A DNA stretch of 64,000 nt from a bacterium (GCA_016125385.1 WGLV01000010.1:62001-126000), one strand, 5' to 3'; numbered from the stretch's first letter, positions 1 through 8,949 are shown. Made by a program: numbers and translations. The notes: a model not told the origin generated them from the letters alone.

Positions 1-1611
1 AATCTCGATAAAGCGGGTTTGTACGGCGTTCGCGTCTCGGTACACAAGTGCGATTTTAACAACCTCCCGTTCACCAGTTATTTCGCCAATCTGATCGTAT
101 CGGACCGGGCGTTTCAGACGGGCGAGATTCCATTTTCAGCGAAAGAGATGTTCCGCATCCTGCGCCCCAGCGGAGGCGTAGCGGCGATCGGACAGGCGAA
201 TACCGGAAACGGAACGCCCTTGTTAACAAAAGAGAAGCTGCAAGCCTGGCTGGATGAGGGCGGCATACAAGATGAAGCGCGGAGCGCCGATTCAGGCGTC
301 TTCGTGACGTACACTCGCCCCAAACTGCCCGGTGCGGGCGACTGGTCGCATATGTACGCCGATGGAGGCAACTCAGCGTGCAGTATGGATCAGCACCCGA
401 CGAACCCGATGCGTGTGATCTGGTTCGGCGAACCGGGGCCCCGGCCTATGGTAGACCGAGGAACGCGCCCTCCCGGGCCGCTGTCCGTAAACGGACGGCT
501 GTTCGTGGAAGGAGACCGGAGGCTGTTCGGCATCGACGCCTACAACGGAACGATTCTGTGGACGCTGGAGATTCCCGATCTGCGGCGCGCCAACGTACCG
601 CGCGATTCCGGCAACATGACGGCGACGGATGATTATCTGTTCGCCGTTGTGAAGGACGCCTGCTGGAAGCTGGACGCGCAAACCGGAAAGATCATCAATA
701 TTCTGCGCCTGCCGGAGGAATACGCCGGCGGCGGCTTTGAATGGGGTTATCTGGGCCAGGCGGACGGCATTGTCTATGGCAGCGTGGTGAAAGCCGGCGG
801 GACGTACATCGGAGCGGATGGCGAGTGGTATGACGATAACAATCAGGAATCGGACAAGGTCATCAGCGAGGCGATGTTCGCCATGAACGCGGACAATGGC
901 GCGGTGAAGTGGATCGTCAAAGACAAAGCCATCATCAACTCGACGATCTGTTTCGGCGACGGGCGCATGTACTGGGTCGAGAGCCGCGCGCCCAAGGCCC
1001 TGCAAGCCGAAGCGGGGCGCATGAAAAGCAGCGACCTGACGGACCGGTTCGTCTTCACCACCGACCTGTCCACTGGCAAGCCGCTGTGGGAACGCAGTCA
1101 TGATTTCACAGAAGGCAGCTGGGTTTTTTACATGGCCTACTCAAAAGACACTCTGGTTATTATCAGCACCACCCAGCGTTATCAGATTTACGCTTTTGAC
1201 GCAAAGACAGGCGATTTTCTCTGGGATAATGAGTATCCGTGGTATCGCGATCACCACGGCGGAGCCATGCAGCGCCCGGTGATCGTGGGCGATCTGGTAT
1301 ACGCCGAACCGCGCATCTTTCATCTGCGCAGCGGCGAGATGCTCGACATGATGATGCCGGAACGGAACAAATGCGGAACCATCACCGCCTCGGCTCACGC
1401 GCTGTTCTACCGAGATTCGTATCACGGCATGTGGGACCTGGACAAGAACATCCGTACTCATTTCATCGGAGTACGGCCGGGTTGCTGGCTGGGCGTGATT
1501 CCCGCCGGCGGGCTGATGCTGGCGCCGGAGAGCAGCGCGGGCTGTTACTGCGCACATCCGATCCAGACATCAATGGCATACGTCCCCGTGAAGGATTTAA
1601 GCGTCAATTGA
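1..1611 (+). CDS. Methyltransferase-like / PQQ-type beta-propeller fusion, 5' partial
   Basis: The reading frame is open from the first base, so the gene starts before the window; the TTG at 19 is probably internal. The first ~75 visible residues read like the end of a class I SAM methyltransferase: a CDFNNLPF segment, a LIVSDRAF strand, then EMFRILRPSGGVAAIG, the usual post-motif region. From about residue 100 the protein changes to repeated beta-propeller blades of the PQQ/BamB-like type (GRLFVEGDRRLFGIDAYNG, LDAQTGKI, FAFDAKTGDFLW-like segments). A cytochrome CxxCH motif is not seen. The likely role is a periplasmic or cytoplasmic propeller of unknown substrate; the methyltransferase part may be degenerate. 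A strong terminator follows. Confidence 0.75.
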   Translation, partial: NLDKAGLYGVRVSVHKCDFNNLPFTSYFANLIVSDRAFQTGEIPFSAKEMFRILRPSGGVAAIGQANTGNGTPLLTKEKLQAWLDEGGIQDEARSADSGVFVTYTRPKLPGAGDWSHMYADGGNSACSMDQHPTNPMRVIWFGEPGPRPMVDRGTRPPGPLSVNGRLFVEGDRRLFGIDAYNGTILWTLEIPDLRRANVPRDSGNMTATDDYLFAVVKDACWKLDAQTGKIINILRLPEEYAGGGFEWGYLGQADGIVYGSVVKAGGTYIGADGEWYDDNNQESDKVISEAMFAMNADNGAVKWIVKDKAIINSTICFGDGRMYWVESRAPKALQAEAGRMKSSDLTDRFVFTTDLSTGKPLWERSHDFTEGSWVFYMAYSKDTLVIISTTQRYQIYAFDAKTGDFLWDNEYPWYRDHHGGAMQRPVIVGDLVYAEPRIFHLRSGEMLDMMMPERNKCGTITASAHALFYRDSYHGMWDLDKNIRTHFIGVRPGCWLGVIPAGGLMLAPESSAGCYCAHPIQTSMAYVPVKDLSVN

Positions 1612-1674
1612 CCGGGCATCGCCCGGGGTGCGGCAAGCGGCCGAGGCAAATATTCAGGTTTTACGAATCAAGAG

Positions 1675-1709
1675 CCGGGGCGATCCAGAAATGGACCGCC
1701 CCGGTTTTT
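1675..1709 (+). terminator. Rho-independent terminator after the propeller gene
   Basis: An eight-pair GC stem CCGGGGCG/CGCCCCGG is extended inside by TCCA/TGGA around a GAAA tetraloop and is followed by TTTTTAC. It lies 64 bases past the stop codon at 1611. Confidence 0.85.
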
Positions 1710-1774
1710 ACACTGAATTAAAAAGCGCCATTCATCAAACAACAACAAAACCAATCCCGCCCGCTATTTCCCAT

Positions 1775-2674
1775 TTATAACGAAGCGGCGATGGTTTTGG
1801 ACCATTCGTTCCATACTGCGACGGATTCCGCCAGCTTGGGCATGACGTCGCCGCCAATGCCATACCCCTGAAACCCGATCGGGCCTTTGTAACCCAGATG
1901 CGCGAGCGCGTAGACGAATGAATAGGTATCGTAGTTGCCCTGACCAAGCGGGAGGATTCCAGCGCGTACGTCGATGTCTTTCGCGTTGGGTTGAGAGCCG
2001 TTGATGGTGACGCAGTTGAGCCAGGGCAGGGCGGTTTTCATCACGCCTTCCATATCGTCCGGGCCCTGAACCTTGAGCCAGTGATAGAGATTTAGGGTGA
2101 CGCCGAGGCGCGGGTCTTCGAATTTTTCAGCCAGCCGGGCCATGTCGCCGGCGGTTTCAGCCCAATTACCGAAATGAGGGTAGAGCGAAATGTTGACGCC
2201 TGTGGGAAAAGCGATCTCCGCCGCTTTTTTAAGCTGGAGCAACGCTCGTTCGTCGCCCGCCGGGTCGGAGTTTTTGAATTTTTTACTGGTGAGAGGAACA
2301 TGAAGCATGGTCTTGCGGCCCTTCACGCGTTCGACCACCTGAGCGAGGTAGGGATTCAGCTCATCGTCATCAATATTGATCCCCACATAGACCGTCGTGA
2401 TCTCCATCCCCATCGCGGGAACCAGATCGACGATTTCCTTGAATTCGTTCCAGCGGCTTTCATCGAATCCAATGGAGTGACAGATCGCGTTGACTCCCAG
2501 GCTTTTGATGAAGGTCAGGCGATCGGGCCAGGCCGGTTTGGGTTCGGCGAACCAGAACCAGGTATCCATGATAAAGACGGGATTGGGCAACGCGCCGGGC
2601 TGCGCCGCGAAGGCAAGGCCGCTTCCAGCCGCCAGACTGGCAGCGATAAACGAACGCCGTGTAATGGGATTCAT
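1775..2674 (-). CDS. Tat-exported sugar phosphate isomerase/epimerase-like TIM barrel
   Basis: The 299-residue protein begins with a twin-arginine type signal (TRRSFIAASLAAGSGLAFA, ending near residue 24). The rest fits the AP endonuclease 2 / xylose isomerase-like TIM-barrel fold: FIKSLGVNAICHSIGF, ITTVYVGINID, GVNISLYPHFGNWAE, RLGVTLNLYHWLK, and a C-terminal GYKGPIGFQGYGIGGD strand. Family members isomerise or epimerise sugars or inositols with a divalent metal; the substrate here cannot be told. The ATG start has a GGAGGA site nine bases upstream. It lies behind the beta-lactamase/nitrilase gene on the same strand and facing a Gfo/Idh/MocA gene, a typical sugar-catabolism setting in these lineages. 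Confidence 0.8.
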   Translation of the reverse strand: MNPITRRSFIAASLAAGSGLAFAAQPGALPNPVFIMDTWFWFAEPKPAWPDRLTFIKSLGVNAICHSIGFDESRWNEFKEIVDLVPAMGMEITTVYVGINIDDDELNPYLAQVVERVKGRKTMLHVPLTSKKFKNSDPAGDERALLQLKKAAEIAFPTGVNISLYPHFGNWAETAGDMARLAEKFEDPRLGVTLNLYHWLKVQGPDDMEGVMKTALPWLNCVTINGSQPNAKDIDVRAGILPLGQGNYDTYSFVYALAHLGYKGPIGFQGYGIGGDVMPKLAESVAVWNEWSKTIAASL

Positions 2675-2712
2675 GTGATTTGTTCCTCCAATCGGATCTT
2701 TTGGGAACCGTT

Positions 2713-4584
2713 TCAGAAATATATTGTGATGATTTTAACGTCGCGGTCGCGATCAGCGGCGACGCCAAGGACTTTTCCGTCCCGGCTGGCGGCGATGCTT
2801 TGTCCGCCATAGACCCAGCCAGTCCAGGGGCCATGCGAAATCGCCCCGACAACATCGGTCCCAACCACGGGGGCGCCGATGCGCTTCGCGGCGTTGACGA
2901 CGGTTTTCTCCAGTTCCTTACCATGGCCGGGCCACTTTTCTTCGGGCGCAGCCCAACCATAAGGAACGAGAACCAGATCGGGTTTTTGCGCCGCCATGCG
3001 GGCGAGATTGCCGTCGACGAACGTGTCAGCGCAGATGAGCATACCAATTCGGCCTAATGGCGTATCGACCGCAACGATCTCACGCCCCGGGACATAGGAC
3101 GGTTTCATCAACTCGTTCAAGATATTCATCTTGCGATGCTTCGAAAGGATGCGCCCCCTATCATCAATGAGAATGGCGGAGTCATACAGGGCGTCCCCGT
3201 CTTTTTCAGCCAATCCCACGCACAAATATACGGAATAACGTTTCGCGAGGTCACAAAGCCGATCGCTGGATGGACCGGGAATGGGATCGGCCCGGTCATG
3301 CGCGTCTGGATTCACCCAACCCAGCAGAGCGGTTTCAGGGAAGCAGACGATTTGAGCGCCAGCCTGGCTCGCTTCGTGGATCGCGTGTTCGATGCGAGCG
3401 AAGTTACCTTCACGGTCACCGTCCAGACAGACGATTTGCGCCATCGCAACGTTTACGGATGAGGGTTTCGAAGTCATGACGTTCGCCTCTCTGGGGCTGA
3501 GCCCCGTCGCCTGCACCAGCAGGCGCAAGGGTTCGTTCAAGGGATGAGGATGAGACGGCATTTCGCCTAGTCGGGTATCGTTCCAAGACATGACGATGCC
3601 CAAACTGGGAAGAACCGCCATGCCACGCATCCCGTTCTCATGGCCCAACGCGGTGAAGACATCGACTGGCGCATCCGGCCAGCGTAGTTTGCCGTCACGG
3701 CCCACGCCGTTAAGCCACCAGAGCCAGCTGTAACACCCCTCGTGATCGCACTGATTGTCGGGGATGGAGCGCGAACCGATTGAGCGCTGGCCTTCGATCA
3801 TGGACGCCGCTCCACCCGAAGCGCGTGGAATGGAAAGCGGCAGCGGTTGTGTGACCGCCATGCGAGCGAGTTCCGGCTTCAATAACGATTTCCCGCGCCA
3901 AGCTCCCTCGTGCATGAACAGCAGTCCAAAGCGGGCGAAATCACGCGGAGAGATCGACAATCGTCCGGCCCGGTCATCGGGGCCGAAGGCCAGCATGGAG
4001 GGTGAATCCTGACAACCGATCACGTCGGTCAGCCCCGGATGGAAGATTTTTTCATCCACATTCTGGAGCGTCGCGCCATACACTTTGCGGAAGAGGCAAT
4101 CCCAGAAGAGAGCCATCTGCCAATCGTTGTAATCAAAGGCGGTACCGGGGGCTTCTTCGACGCCATAGCAGGAAATCTGGTTGGCGAGGTGACGCCACGT
4201 GATTTCTTCACCGTGAGGGATTTCGGCGAGGCGCGGCTCCCATTCAACGACAGGTTGATCGAGGCTGGGGATCAAACCGTCCTGAAGCGCTTTCAGGAGA
4301 AAAAAGGAGTAAAACGGCTTTGCGGCGGAGGCTACGTCGCCGGGTCGATCAGCGTCTCCCCAGGTGAAGACCTGAAATCCATCCCGGGCGATAAAACCAC
4401 GTCCTCCGAGATACTCAGCAATCTTGTGTAACGCGGACGAGTCAAGCCCGGCTTGCTCGGGCGTATGGACCGGCCATGTTTCAGCGGGGAACTCGCCTGC
4501 GAAAGCGGACGCAACAGTCATCAGAACCAGTGCACCCATTGCGGCGATCAGGACGAAAGGATTCATTTTTATTGTTTTCATCAT
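2713..4584 (-). CDS. Fusion of a serine beta-lactamase-like domain and a nitrilase-family amidohydrolase
   Basis: A signal peptide (to about residue 29, AFA) precedes a class C beta-lactamase/DD-peptidase-like domain (residues ~35-360) with S86-AAK, PGTAFDYND (Y152) and GHENG (H315). A second complete domain (from M370, VNVAMAQIV) is a carbon-nitrogen hydrolase with the full Glu-Lys-Cys triad: FPET (E417), KHRK (K485), LICAD (C518). The first half resembles esterase-type beta-lactamases, the second hydrolyses amides or nitriles; substrates are unknown. The nitrilase half has its own possible start: on the coding strand AGAGAGG lies eight bases before the ATG of M370, so an independent cytoplasmic nitrilase product is conceivable. 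No clear ribosome site is seen at the annotated start. Confidence 0.85.
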   Translation of the reverse strand: MMKTIKMNPFVLIAAMGALVLMTVASAFAGEFPAETWPVHTPEQAGLDSSALHKIAEYLGGRGFIARDGFQVFTWGDADRPGDVASAAKPFYSFFLLKALQDGLIPSLDQPVVEWEPRLAEIPHGEEITWRHLANQISCYGVEEAPGTAFDYNDWQMALFWDCLFRKVYGATLQNVDEKIFHPGLTDVIGCQDSPSMLAFGPDDRAGRLSISPRDFARFGLLFMHEGAWRGKSLLKPELARMAVTQPLPLSIPRASGGAASMIEGQRSIGSRSIPDNQCDHEGCYSWLWWLNGVGRDGKLRWPDAPVDVFTALGHENGMRGMAVLPSLGIVMSWNDTRLGEMPSHPHPLNEPLRLLVQATGLSPREANVMTSKPSSVNVAMAQIVCLDGDREGNFARIEHAIHEASQAGAQIVCFPETALLGWVNPDAHDRADPIPGPSSDRLCDLAKRYSVYLCVGLAEKDGDALYDSAILIDDRGRILSKHRKMNILNELMKPSYVPGREIVAVDTPLGRIGMLICADTFVDGNLARMAAQKPDLVLVPYGWAAPEEKWPGHGKELEKTVVNAAKRIGAPVVGTDVVGAISHGPWTGWVYGGQSIAASRDGKVLGVAADRDRDVKIITIYF

Positions 4585-4689
4585 AGGTCTATTGTCACAA
4601 AGTCCATTGGGAATTTGAAGCCTGCTTTGAACTTTTTCATCCGATGTGATAGCTTGTCGATCATCTTGACGAATTCAGGGGAGACGAAC

Positions 4690-5919
4690 ATGAACGAAAG
4701 CAAGACAAGCCATCCATCCCGCCGGCGTTTTCTGGCGTCATCCGCGGTGAGCGCGGCCGGTTTGACGCTGGTGACTCCCAAGACGGCGTTCAGCGCGCAG
4801 GCGAATTCAAAAATCGAGTTTGGGATCATCGGTTGCGGCGGGCGCGGGCAGTTCATCGCAAAGAAGCTGATTCAGAACGCGGAAGACGACGTGCAAATCG
4901 TCGCCCTGCAGGACCCATTTCAGGATCGGATCCAGGAAATGAAAGACCGGTTTCCCGTCGAGGACGCGCGCGCTTATACCGGGATGCAGGCTTATGAAGG
5001 GCTCGTCGACCAGAATCTGGACGCGGTGGTCGTGACCAGCCCGCCCTATTTTCATCCGCCGCAAGTCAAAGCCGCCGTGGAGGCGGGCAAGCATCTATGG
5101 ACGGCCAAGCCGGTGGCGGTCGACGTTCCAGGGTGTCTGAGTATTCTGGAAAGTTCGAAAAAGGCCAAAGGCAAGGTCAACTTCATGGTCGATTTTCAGA
5201 CGCGTAACAGCCCCAACTTCAAAGAACTGATGAGGCGCGTGCATGACGAAAACGCGCTGGGCGAGCTGGTTCTGGGGCATGTTTATTACCACGCCGGACG
5301 GCTGGGAGCGCGCAACACGCAGGGCATGTCTAAAGATGAAGCACGGCTGCGCAACTGGGTGTTCGATATTCACCTGTCGGGCGACATCATCGTCGAGCAA
5401 AACGTTCACGTGCTTGACGTGGCGAATTGGTATCAAAAGGACGTTCATCCCATCAAGGCTGTGGGACGCGGCGGGCGCAAGGCGCGCGTCGACGTGGGTG
5501 ATTGCTGGGATCATTTCGTGGTGGCGTACACCTACCCGAACGGCGTACACGTCGATTTCAGCTCGGCGCAGTTCACCAAGGGATACGACGATCTGTGTGC
5601 GCGGATGTACGGATCGGAAGGAACCGCCGACGCGCATTATTGCGGCTCGAACTGGGGTAACGGACCGGTACGCATCACCGGGGATCACCCGTGGCCCGGC
5701 GTCGATCGGGATAATACGTGGGACAGCGGCGTTGATAATAACGTACTCGATTTTATAAAAGGCGTGCGAACGGGTGAGTTCGTCAATGTGGGTGAATACG
5801 CGGTCAACTCAACGTTAACCGGCGTGCTGGGCCGCACGGCGGCGTATTCGGGCGAGGAAGTTACTTGGGATGACTTGTTGAAAAAGAATGAAAAGTACGA
5901 GGTTGATCTGAAACTGTAA
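4690..5919 (+). CDS. Tat-exported Gfo/Idh/MocA family oxidoreductase
   Basis: The 409-residue protein begins with a Tat signal (SRRRFLASSAVSAAGLTL) followed by a Rossmann NAD(P)-binding motif (EFGIIGCGGRGQ) and the family EAGKHLWTAKPVAVD segment, equivalent to the EKP motif with K retained. The C-terminal half is the alpha/beta substrate domain. ATG 4690 is chosen because AGGGGAG lies six bases upstream and the Tat motif follows at once; the frame is open further upstream to 4453. Secreted members with Tat signals, folded with cofactor before export, are typical of planctomycete-like genomes and act on sugars or inositols. The gene is divergent from the fusion hydrolase and ends at a terminator. 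Confidence 0.88.
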   Translation: MNESKTSHPSRRRFLASSAVSAAGLTLVTPKTAFSAQANSKIEFGIIGCGGRGQFIAKKLIQNAEDDVQIVALQDPFQDRIQEMKDRFPVEDARAYTGMQAYEGLVDQNLDAVVVTSPPYFHPPQVKAAVEAGKHLWTAKPVAVDVPGCLSILESSKKAKGKVNFMVDFQTRNSPNFKELMRRVHDENALGELVLGHVYYHAGRLGARNTQGMSKDEARLRNWVFDIHLSGDIIVEQNVHVLDVANWYQKDVHPIKAVGRGGRKARVDVGDCWDHFVVAYTYPNGVHVDFSSAQFTKGYDDLCARMYGSEGTADAHYCGSNWGNGPVRITGDHPWPGVDRDNTWDSGVDNNVLDFIKGVRTGEFVNVGEYAVNSTLTGVLGRTAAYSGEEVTWDDLLKKNEKYEVDLKL

Positions 5920-5968
5920 GTCGTCAATCCAATAAAACAGCAAAACCACTCTTTTGAAATTCATGATG

Positions 5969-6003
5969 ACCGCCTTTCTGTTGTGAAGGCGGTTTGTTTT
6001 TTA
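5969..6003 (+). terminator. Rho-independent terminator
   Basis: ACCGCCTT pairs with AAGGCGGT across a nine-base loop and is followed by TTTGTTTTTT. It lies 50 bases after the Gfo/Idh/MocA stop and separates it from the FlgG-like genes. Confidence 0.85.
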
Positions 6004-6088
6004 TCCCCTCGATTTGAGTTTCCTTTTCTCTAAACATGTGTAAAAATACGATTATGCACCAATTGTCCAGATTGATTGGGAACACGAT

Positions 6089-7435
6089 ATGAAAAGTTCA
6101 CGGAAACTCATGTGGCGATTTATTGAAAGCGCGGCGGCGGGATTCGTCATTACCGCGCTGATCGCGATCACGATTCCACGCATGTTGCGTCAGCAAGTGC
6201 GTTTCGAAGCGCATCATCCCGACGATACGCCGTATGAACTGATTAAAACGAACAATCCCGCCGATATCGCCATATTCGGACCGGGTTATTTCGAATTGAC
6301 CAATTCCAGTGATCCAAATGAGAAAGCGTACAGCCGGGTCAGTGAATTCTTGCGAGCGGGGAATACGATTCAGAGCATCCAGGGCTGGACGTTAACACCT
6401 CTGAACAACACGTTTCCCCTCGGCGGTACGATATGGGCCGATGGGCGTTTGATACAACAGCAACAGCAGCCCGGAACCAACACGCAAATTCAGACCATCC
6501 AGATCGCCTTGTTTCGCGATTCGCACGCGCTGGAGCCGGTGGGAGACGGGATTTACAAACCAACCGAACTCAGCGGCCCGCCCATGTTGACCCGTCCCTT
6601 CGGCCCCACCGGCTCGGGTATTCTGTTGCAGGGGTATCGGCTGAACTCGAAATCGGATTGGGCGGGAGCCAAATCGTTTCACATCGATCCCAATGCACTG
6701 AACGGGCCACTCGAATACCCGAACGATGCGCCGGTGACAAGCGAGCGCGAAACCGATTTCGGGATTAACGGGCGAGGATTTATGGCGGTGCTGCTGCCGA
6801 GCGGGGAGGTGGGTTTTACGCGGTATCTCCGAATCGCGCTTTGGAAGAACCGCATTCCAGTTCGCGAGTTTCCCCCCACACAGCCGTATAACCATTTGAC
6901 TTACCGGGAAGAACAACTCGAGTCAGCGCAGGAGCCGGTATTGTTCAATCTGGGATTGCCGGTGATTCGCCGGTTGATTGATTCAGATCAAGGCGGCGCG
7001 GCGGCGGTGCGAGCCGATCCACTGGCTTTCGCCAAACCGGTCAGCGAAGAAGAACTCGACGTGGTATACATCACCATCGAACAGGGGCTGCATCATCGAA
7101 CGCCGCCATTCGCATTTCAATGGCCGGGACAGGACGGGTTCTTCCAGTTGAATCCTCAAGCGGCGCCGGGCGTGAAAATCTCGGAGGAATTTCCATTGCT
7201 CATTGACGATGGAAAGATACCTTTGCGGATTCCCCGGGCGGAATACGCCGAAAGCCTCGAAGAGATTCCGTCGATTCAACTGTACGATTTCGACTCGCCG
7301 AGCAAGTTACGATACCGGCTGAATGGGGTATATATCGCCACAGACGAGTCGGGTACGCCTCGTCCGTTGAACGCAAGTGCGAGCGGTACGATCAAGGCGG
7401 GATTTCTTAACGTGGTGGAGGCGCTGGAACCATGA
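6089..7435 (+). CDS. Membrane-anchored protein with duplicated FlgG-like (flagellar rod/hook) modules, copy 1
   Basis: A 448-residue protein with one N-terminal membrane segment (~12-32, short basic N-terminus inside). Two FlgG-like modules follow. Module A runs ~59-185: ADIAIFGPGYFEL, then TIQIALFRDSHAL, DGIYKPTELSGPP and ILLQGYRL. Module B runs ~220-448: ETDFGINGRGFMAVLLPSGE, then SIQLYDFDSPSKL, NGVYIATDESGTP and GTIKAGFLNVVEAL. These match, in order, the FlgG/FlgE landmarks: a D-AI-G-GFF strand, an IQL-F-NP-L strand, a G-N-Y-T-SG-P turn, and a G-QG-LE-SNV end. The N-terminal SNNLANVNT helix of real axial proteins is absent and replaced by the anchor. GGGA lies about nine bases before the ATG. 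The stop overlaps the next start (ATGA). The function is unknown. Confidence 0.75.
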   Translation: MKSSRKLMWRFIESAAAGFVITALIAITIPRMLRQQVRFEAHHPDDTPYELIKTNNPADIAIFGPGYFELTNSSDPNEKAYSRVSEFLRAGNTIQSIQGWTLTPLNNTFPLGGTIWADGRLIQQQQQPGTNTQIQTIQIALFRDSHALEPVGDGIYKPTELSGPPMLTRPFGPTGSGILLQGYRLNSKSDWAGAKSFHIDPNALNGPLEYPNDAPVTSERETDFGINGRGFMAVLLPSGEVGFTRYLRIALWKNRIPVREFPPTQPYNHLTYREEQLESAQEPVLFNLGLPVIRRLIDSDQGGAAAVRADPLAFAKPVSEEELDVVYITIEQGLHHRTPPFAFQWPGQDGFFQLNPQAAPGVKISEEFPLLIDDGKIPLRIPRAEYAESLEEIPSIQLYDFDSPSKLRYRLNGVYIATDESGTPRPLNASASGTIKAGFLNVVEALEP

Positions 7436-8862
7436 AAAAAACGCCTCGATTCAATTCGCTGACCGTTATCATCGCCGGGTTATTATGTGGAGCAACGCTT
7501 GCGCTGACCGCGCGCGCGATATACCGGGCGTCAAATTTCCCCGAAGCACGCCGACTGTTTCCCGACTACGCGCCGTGTTATCTGGAGGAGACCGGCGATT
7601 CATTTGACATCGCCATTAACGGTCCGGGATTTTTCGCTTTCAAGCATGAAAGCGGTGCTTGGGTGTTCAGCCGGGAATCGCATTTCGTCATCGACGATCA
7701 AAACCGGCTGGCAAGTCCCTACGGGCTTCCTCTGGAGCCCGAGATCAGACTGGCGACGGACGCCGTTTCAATTCGAATCGACGCGCGGAGACAGGTGTTC
7801 GCCCTGAACGACCGTGGCGATTTAATACCAAGTCGAATCATCCAGTTATATCAATTTCCCAGCGAGCGGCATTACATCTGGGGCGGCGAACATTTCTGGT
7901 ATGGCGCGCGTACGGACTTGACGCCGCTTGAGATTCCATCCCGAAGCGATCAACCGGTTCTGCTGCAAGGCTATCGGCTGCGAAACGAGATTCCTCAGGA
8001 CGCGCCGCCCGGCCTCATCGTCAACAGCCCGCCGAGCGAGACCGATCCAACCAAAGATGAGATCATACAAACGGGGAAAGAGACTGATTTCGCCATCGTG
8101 GGCGAAGGCTTTTTCGCCGTGGAGATCGACGACGCCCTGACACCGATTTCAGTGAGAGGCTCTCCGATTGCGCAAGGGATGAACCGGCTGGGATTTACCC
8201 GATATCTATCTCTGGTCGAGAAGGATGATCTCGTTCAACGGACCTATCCCGAGCACGTCGTAAAAATCCAGACTCAAAGCCAACCCCCTCCTTCGGCCGC
8301 ACTTACATCCGGTTTGGGCTCTGCCCAATCGCCTGACGGGCAAGCAGCTACGCTCAAACAAGTTCCATCCACGTTTAAAAATCCCTTTTCGCCATTCACG
8401 CAGGCTCAACAGAATGTAAAGATCAATCCATATAACTCGACCAATATGAACAGAACCTCCACCTTCACAACCACTCTGACGATAAAAACGGTATTGCGTT
8501 CCGCAATCCGGGTCGCAAAAAGCATCGAAGCCGTCAAGCTGATTGAAGGCGTAGCGTCCAGCCCGCCGCCGGACGATTTTGTTGCTCCGAACCTCGGAAT
8601 CGCAGCGTTTGATTTCGATCTGTTTACCCCTACGGTCGATACCGGAACCACCGTGCATCAGGCGGGCGAACTGGTGAAAACGCTGGATGACATGAAGGAA
8701 ATCCGAATTTACCGCTTTGAGAATCCGCGGGCGTTGCAGTATCACCGGAATGGCGTGTACGTCGCGACGGATCTTTCGGGACCGCCGGTTGAGATTCCGC
8801 CGGAAGAAGCGAGCGGGACGATCAGGCAGGGATATCTGAACAACGCAATGCTGAACCCCTGA
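7432..8862 (+). CDS. Membrane-anchored protein with duplicated FlgG-like modules, copy 2
   Basis: A 476-residue paralogue of the preceding gene, translation-coupled by an ATGA overlap. It has a membrane segment at ~9-28 and module A at ~56-183 (DIAINGPGFFAF, FSRESHFVIDDQNRLASPYG, SIRIDARRQVFALNDRG, IIQLYQF, VLLQGYRL). Module B starts at ~217 (ETDFAIVGEGFFAVE, LGFTRYLSL) and is interrupted by a ~120-residue low-complexity S/T/P/Q-rich insert (~280-400). It closes with EIRIYRFENPRAL, NGVYVATDLSGPP and GTIRQGYLNNAMLNP. The FlgG resemblance is even clearer here, including the TRDGSF-like FSRESHF. No flagellar gene is in the window. A hairpin terminator lies just downstream. Confidence 0.78.
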   Translation: MKKTPRFNSLTVIIAGLLCGATLALTARAIYRASNFPEARRLFPDYAPCYLEETGDSFDIAINGPGFFAFKHESGAWVFSRESHFVIDDQNRLASPYGLPLEPEIRLATDAVSIRIDARRQVFALNDRGDLIPSRIIQLYQFPSERHYIWGGEHFWYGARTDLTPLEIPSRSDQPVLLQGYRLRNEIPQDAPPGLIVNSPPSETDPTKDEIIQTGKETDFAIVGEGFFAVEIDDALTPISVRGSPIAQGMNRLGFTRYLSLVEKDDLVQRTYPEHVVKIQTQSQPPPSAALTSGLGSAQSPDGQAATLKQVPSTFKNPFSPFTQAQQNVKINPYNSTNMNRTSTFTTTLTIKTVLRSAIRVAKSIEAVKLIEGVASSPPPDDFVAPNLGIAAFDFDLFTPTVDTGTTVHQAGELVKTLDDMKEIRIYRFENPRALQYHRNGVYVATDLSGPPVEIPPEEASGTIRQGYLNNAMLNP

Positions 8863-8902
8863 CCGCCGGCGCCAGTTCGTCTGAATCAGGATGGGCATGA
8901 AG

Positions 8903-8926
8903 AAGGGCGAGAAAAATCTCGCCCTT
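8903..8926. terminator. Bidirectional hairpin terminator
   Basis: A perfect ten-pair stem AAGGGCGAGA/TCTCGCCCTT surrounds an AAAA loop, between the convergent FlgG-like operon and nadA. The A-rich left and T-rich right flanks are short, so efficiency is uncertain. Confidence 0.7.
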
Positions 8927-8949
8927 TCGCGTTTGTAATCAATAATCTG

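Noticed and set aside
373-1101. Long antisense reading frame opposite the propeller gene
   Set aside because: It is a shadow of the strong plus-strand coding frame in GC-rich sequence; composition is arginine/histidine/valine-rich and no ribosome site is present.
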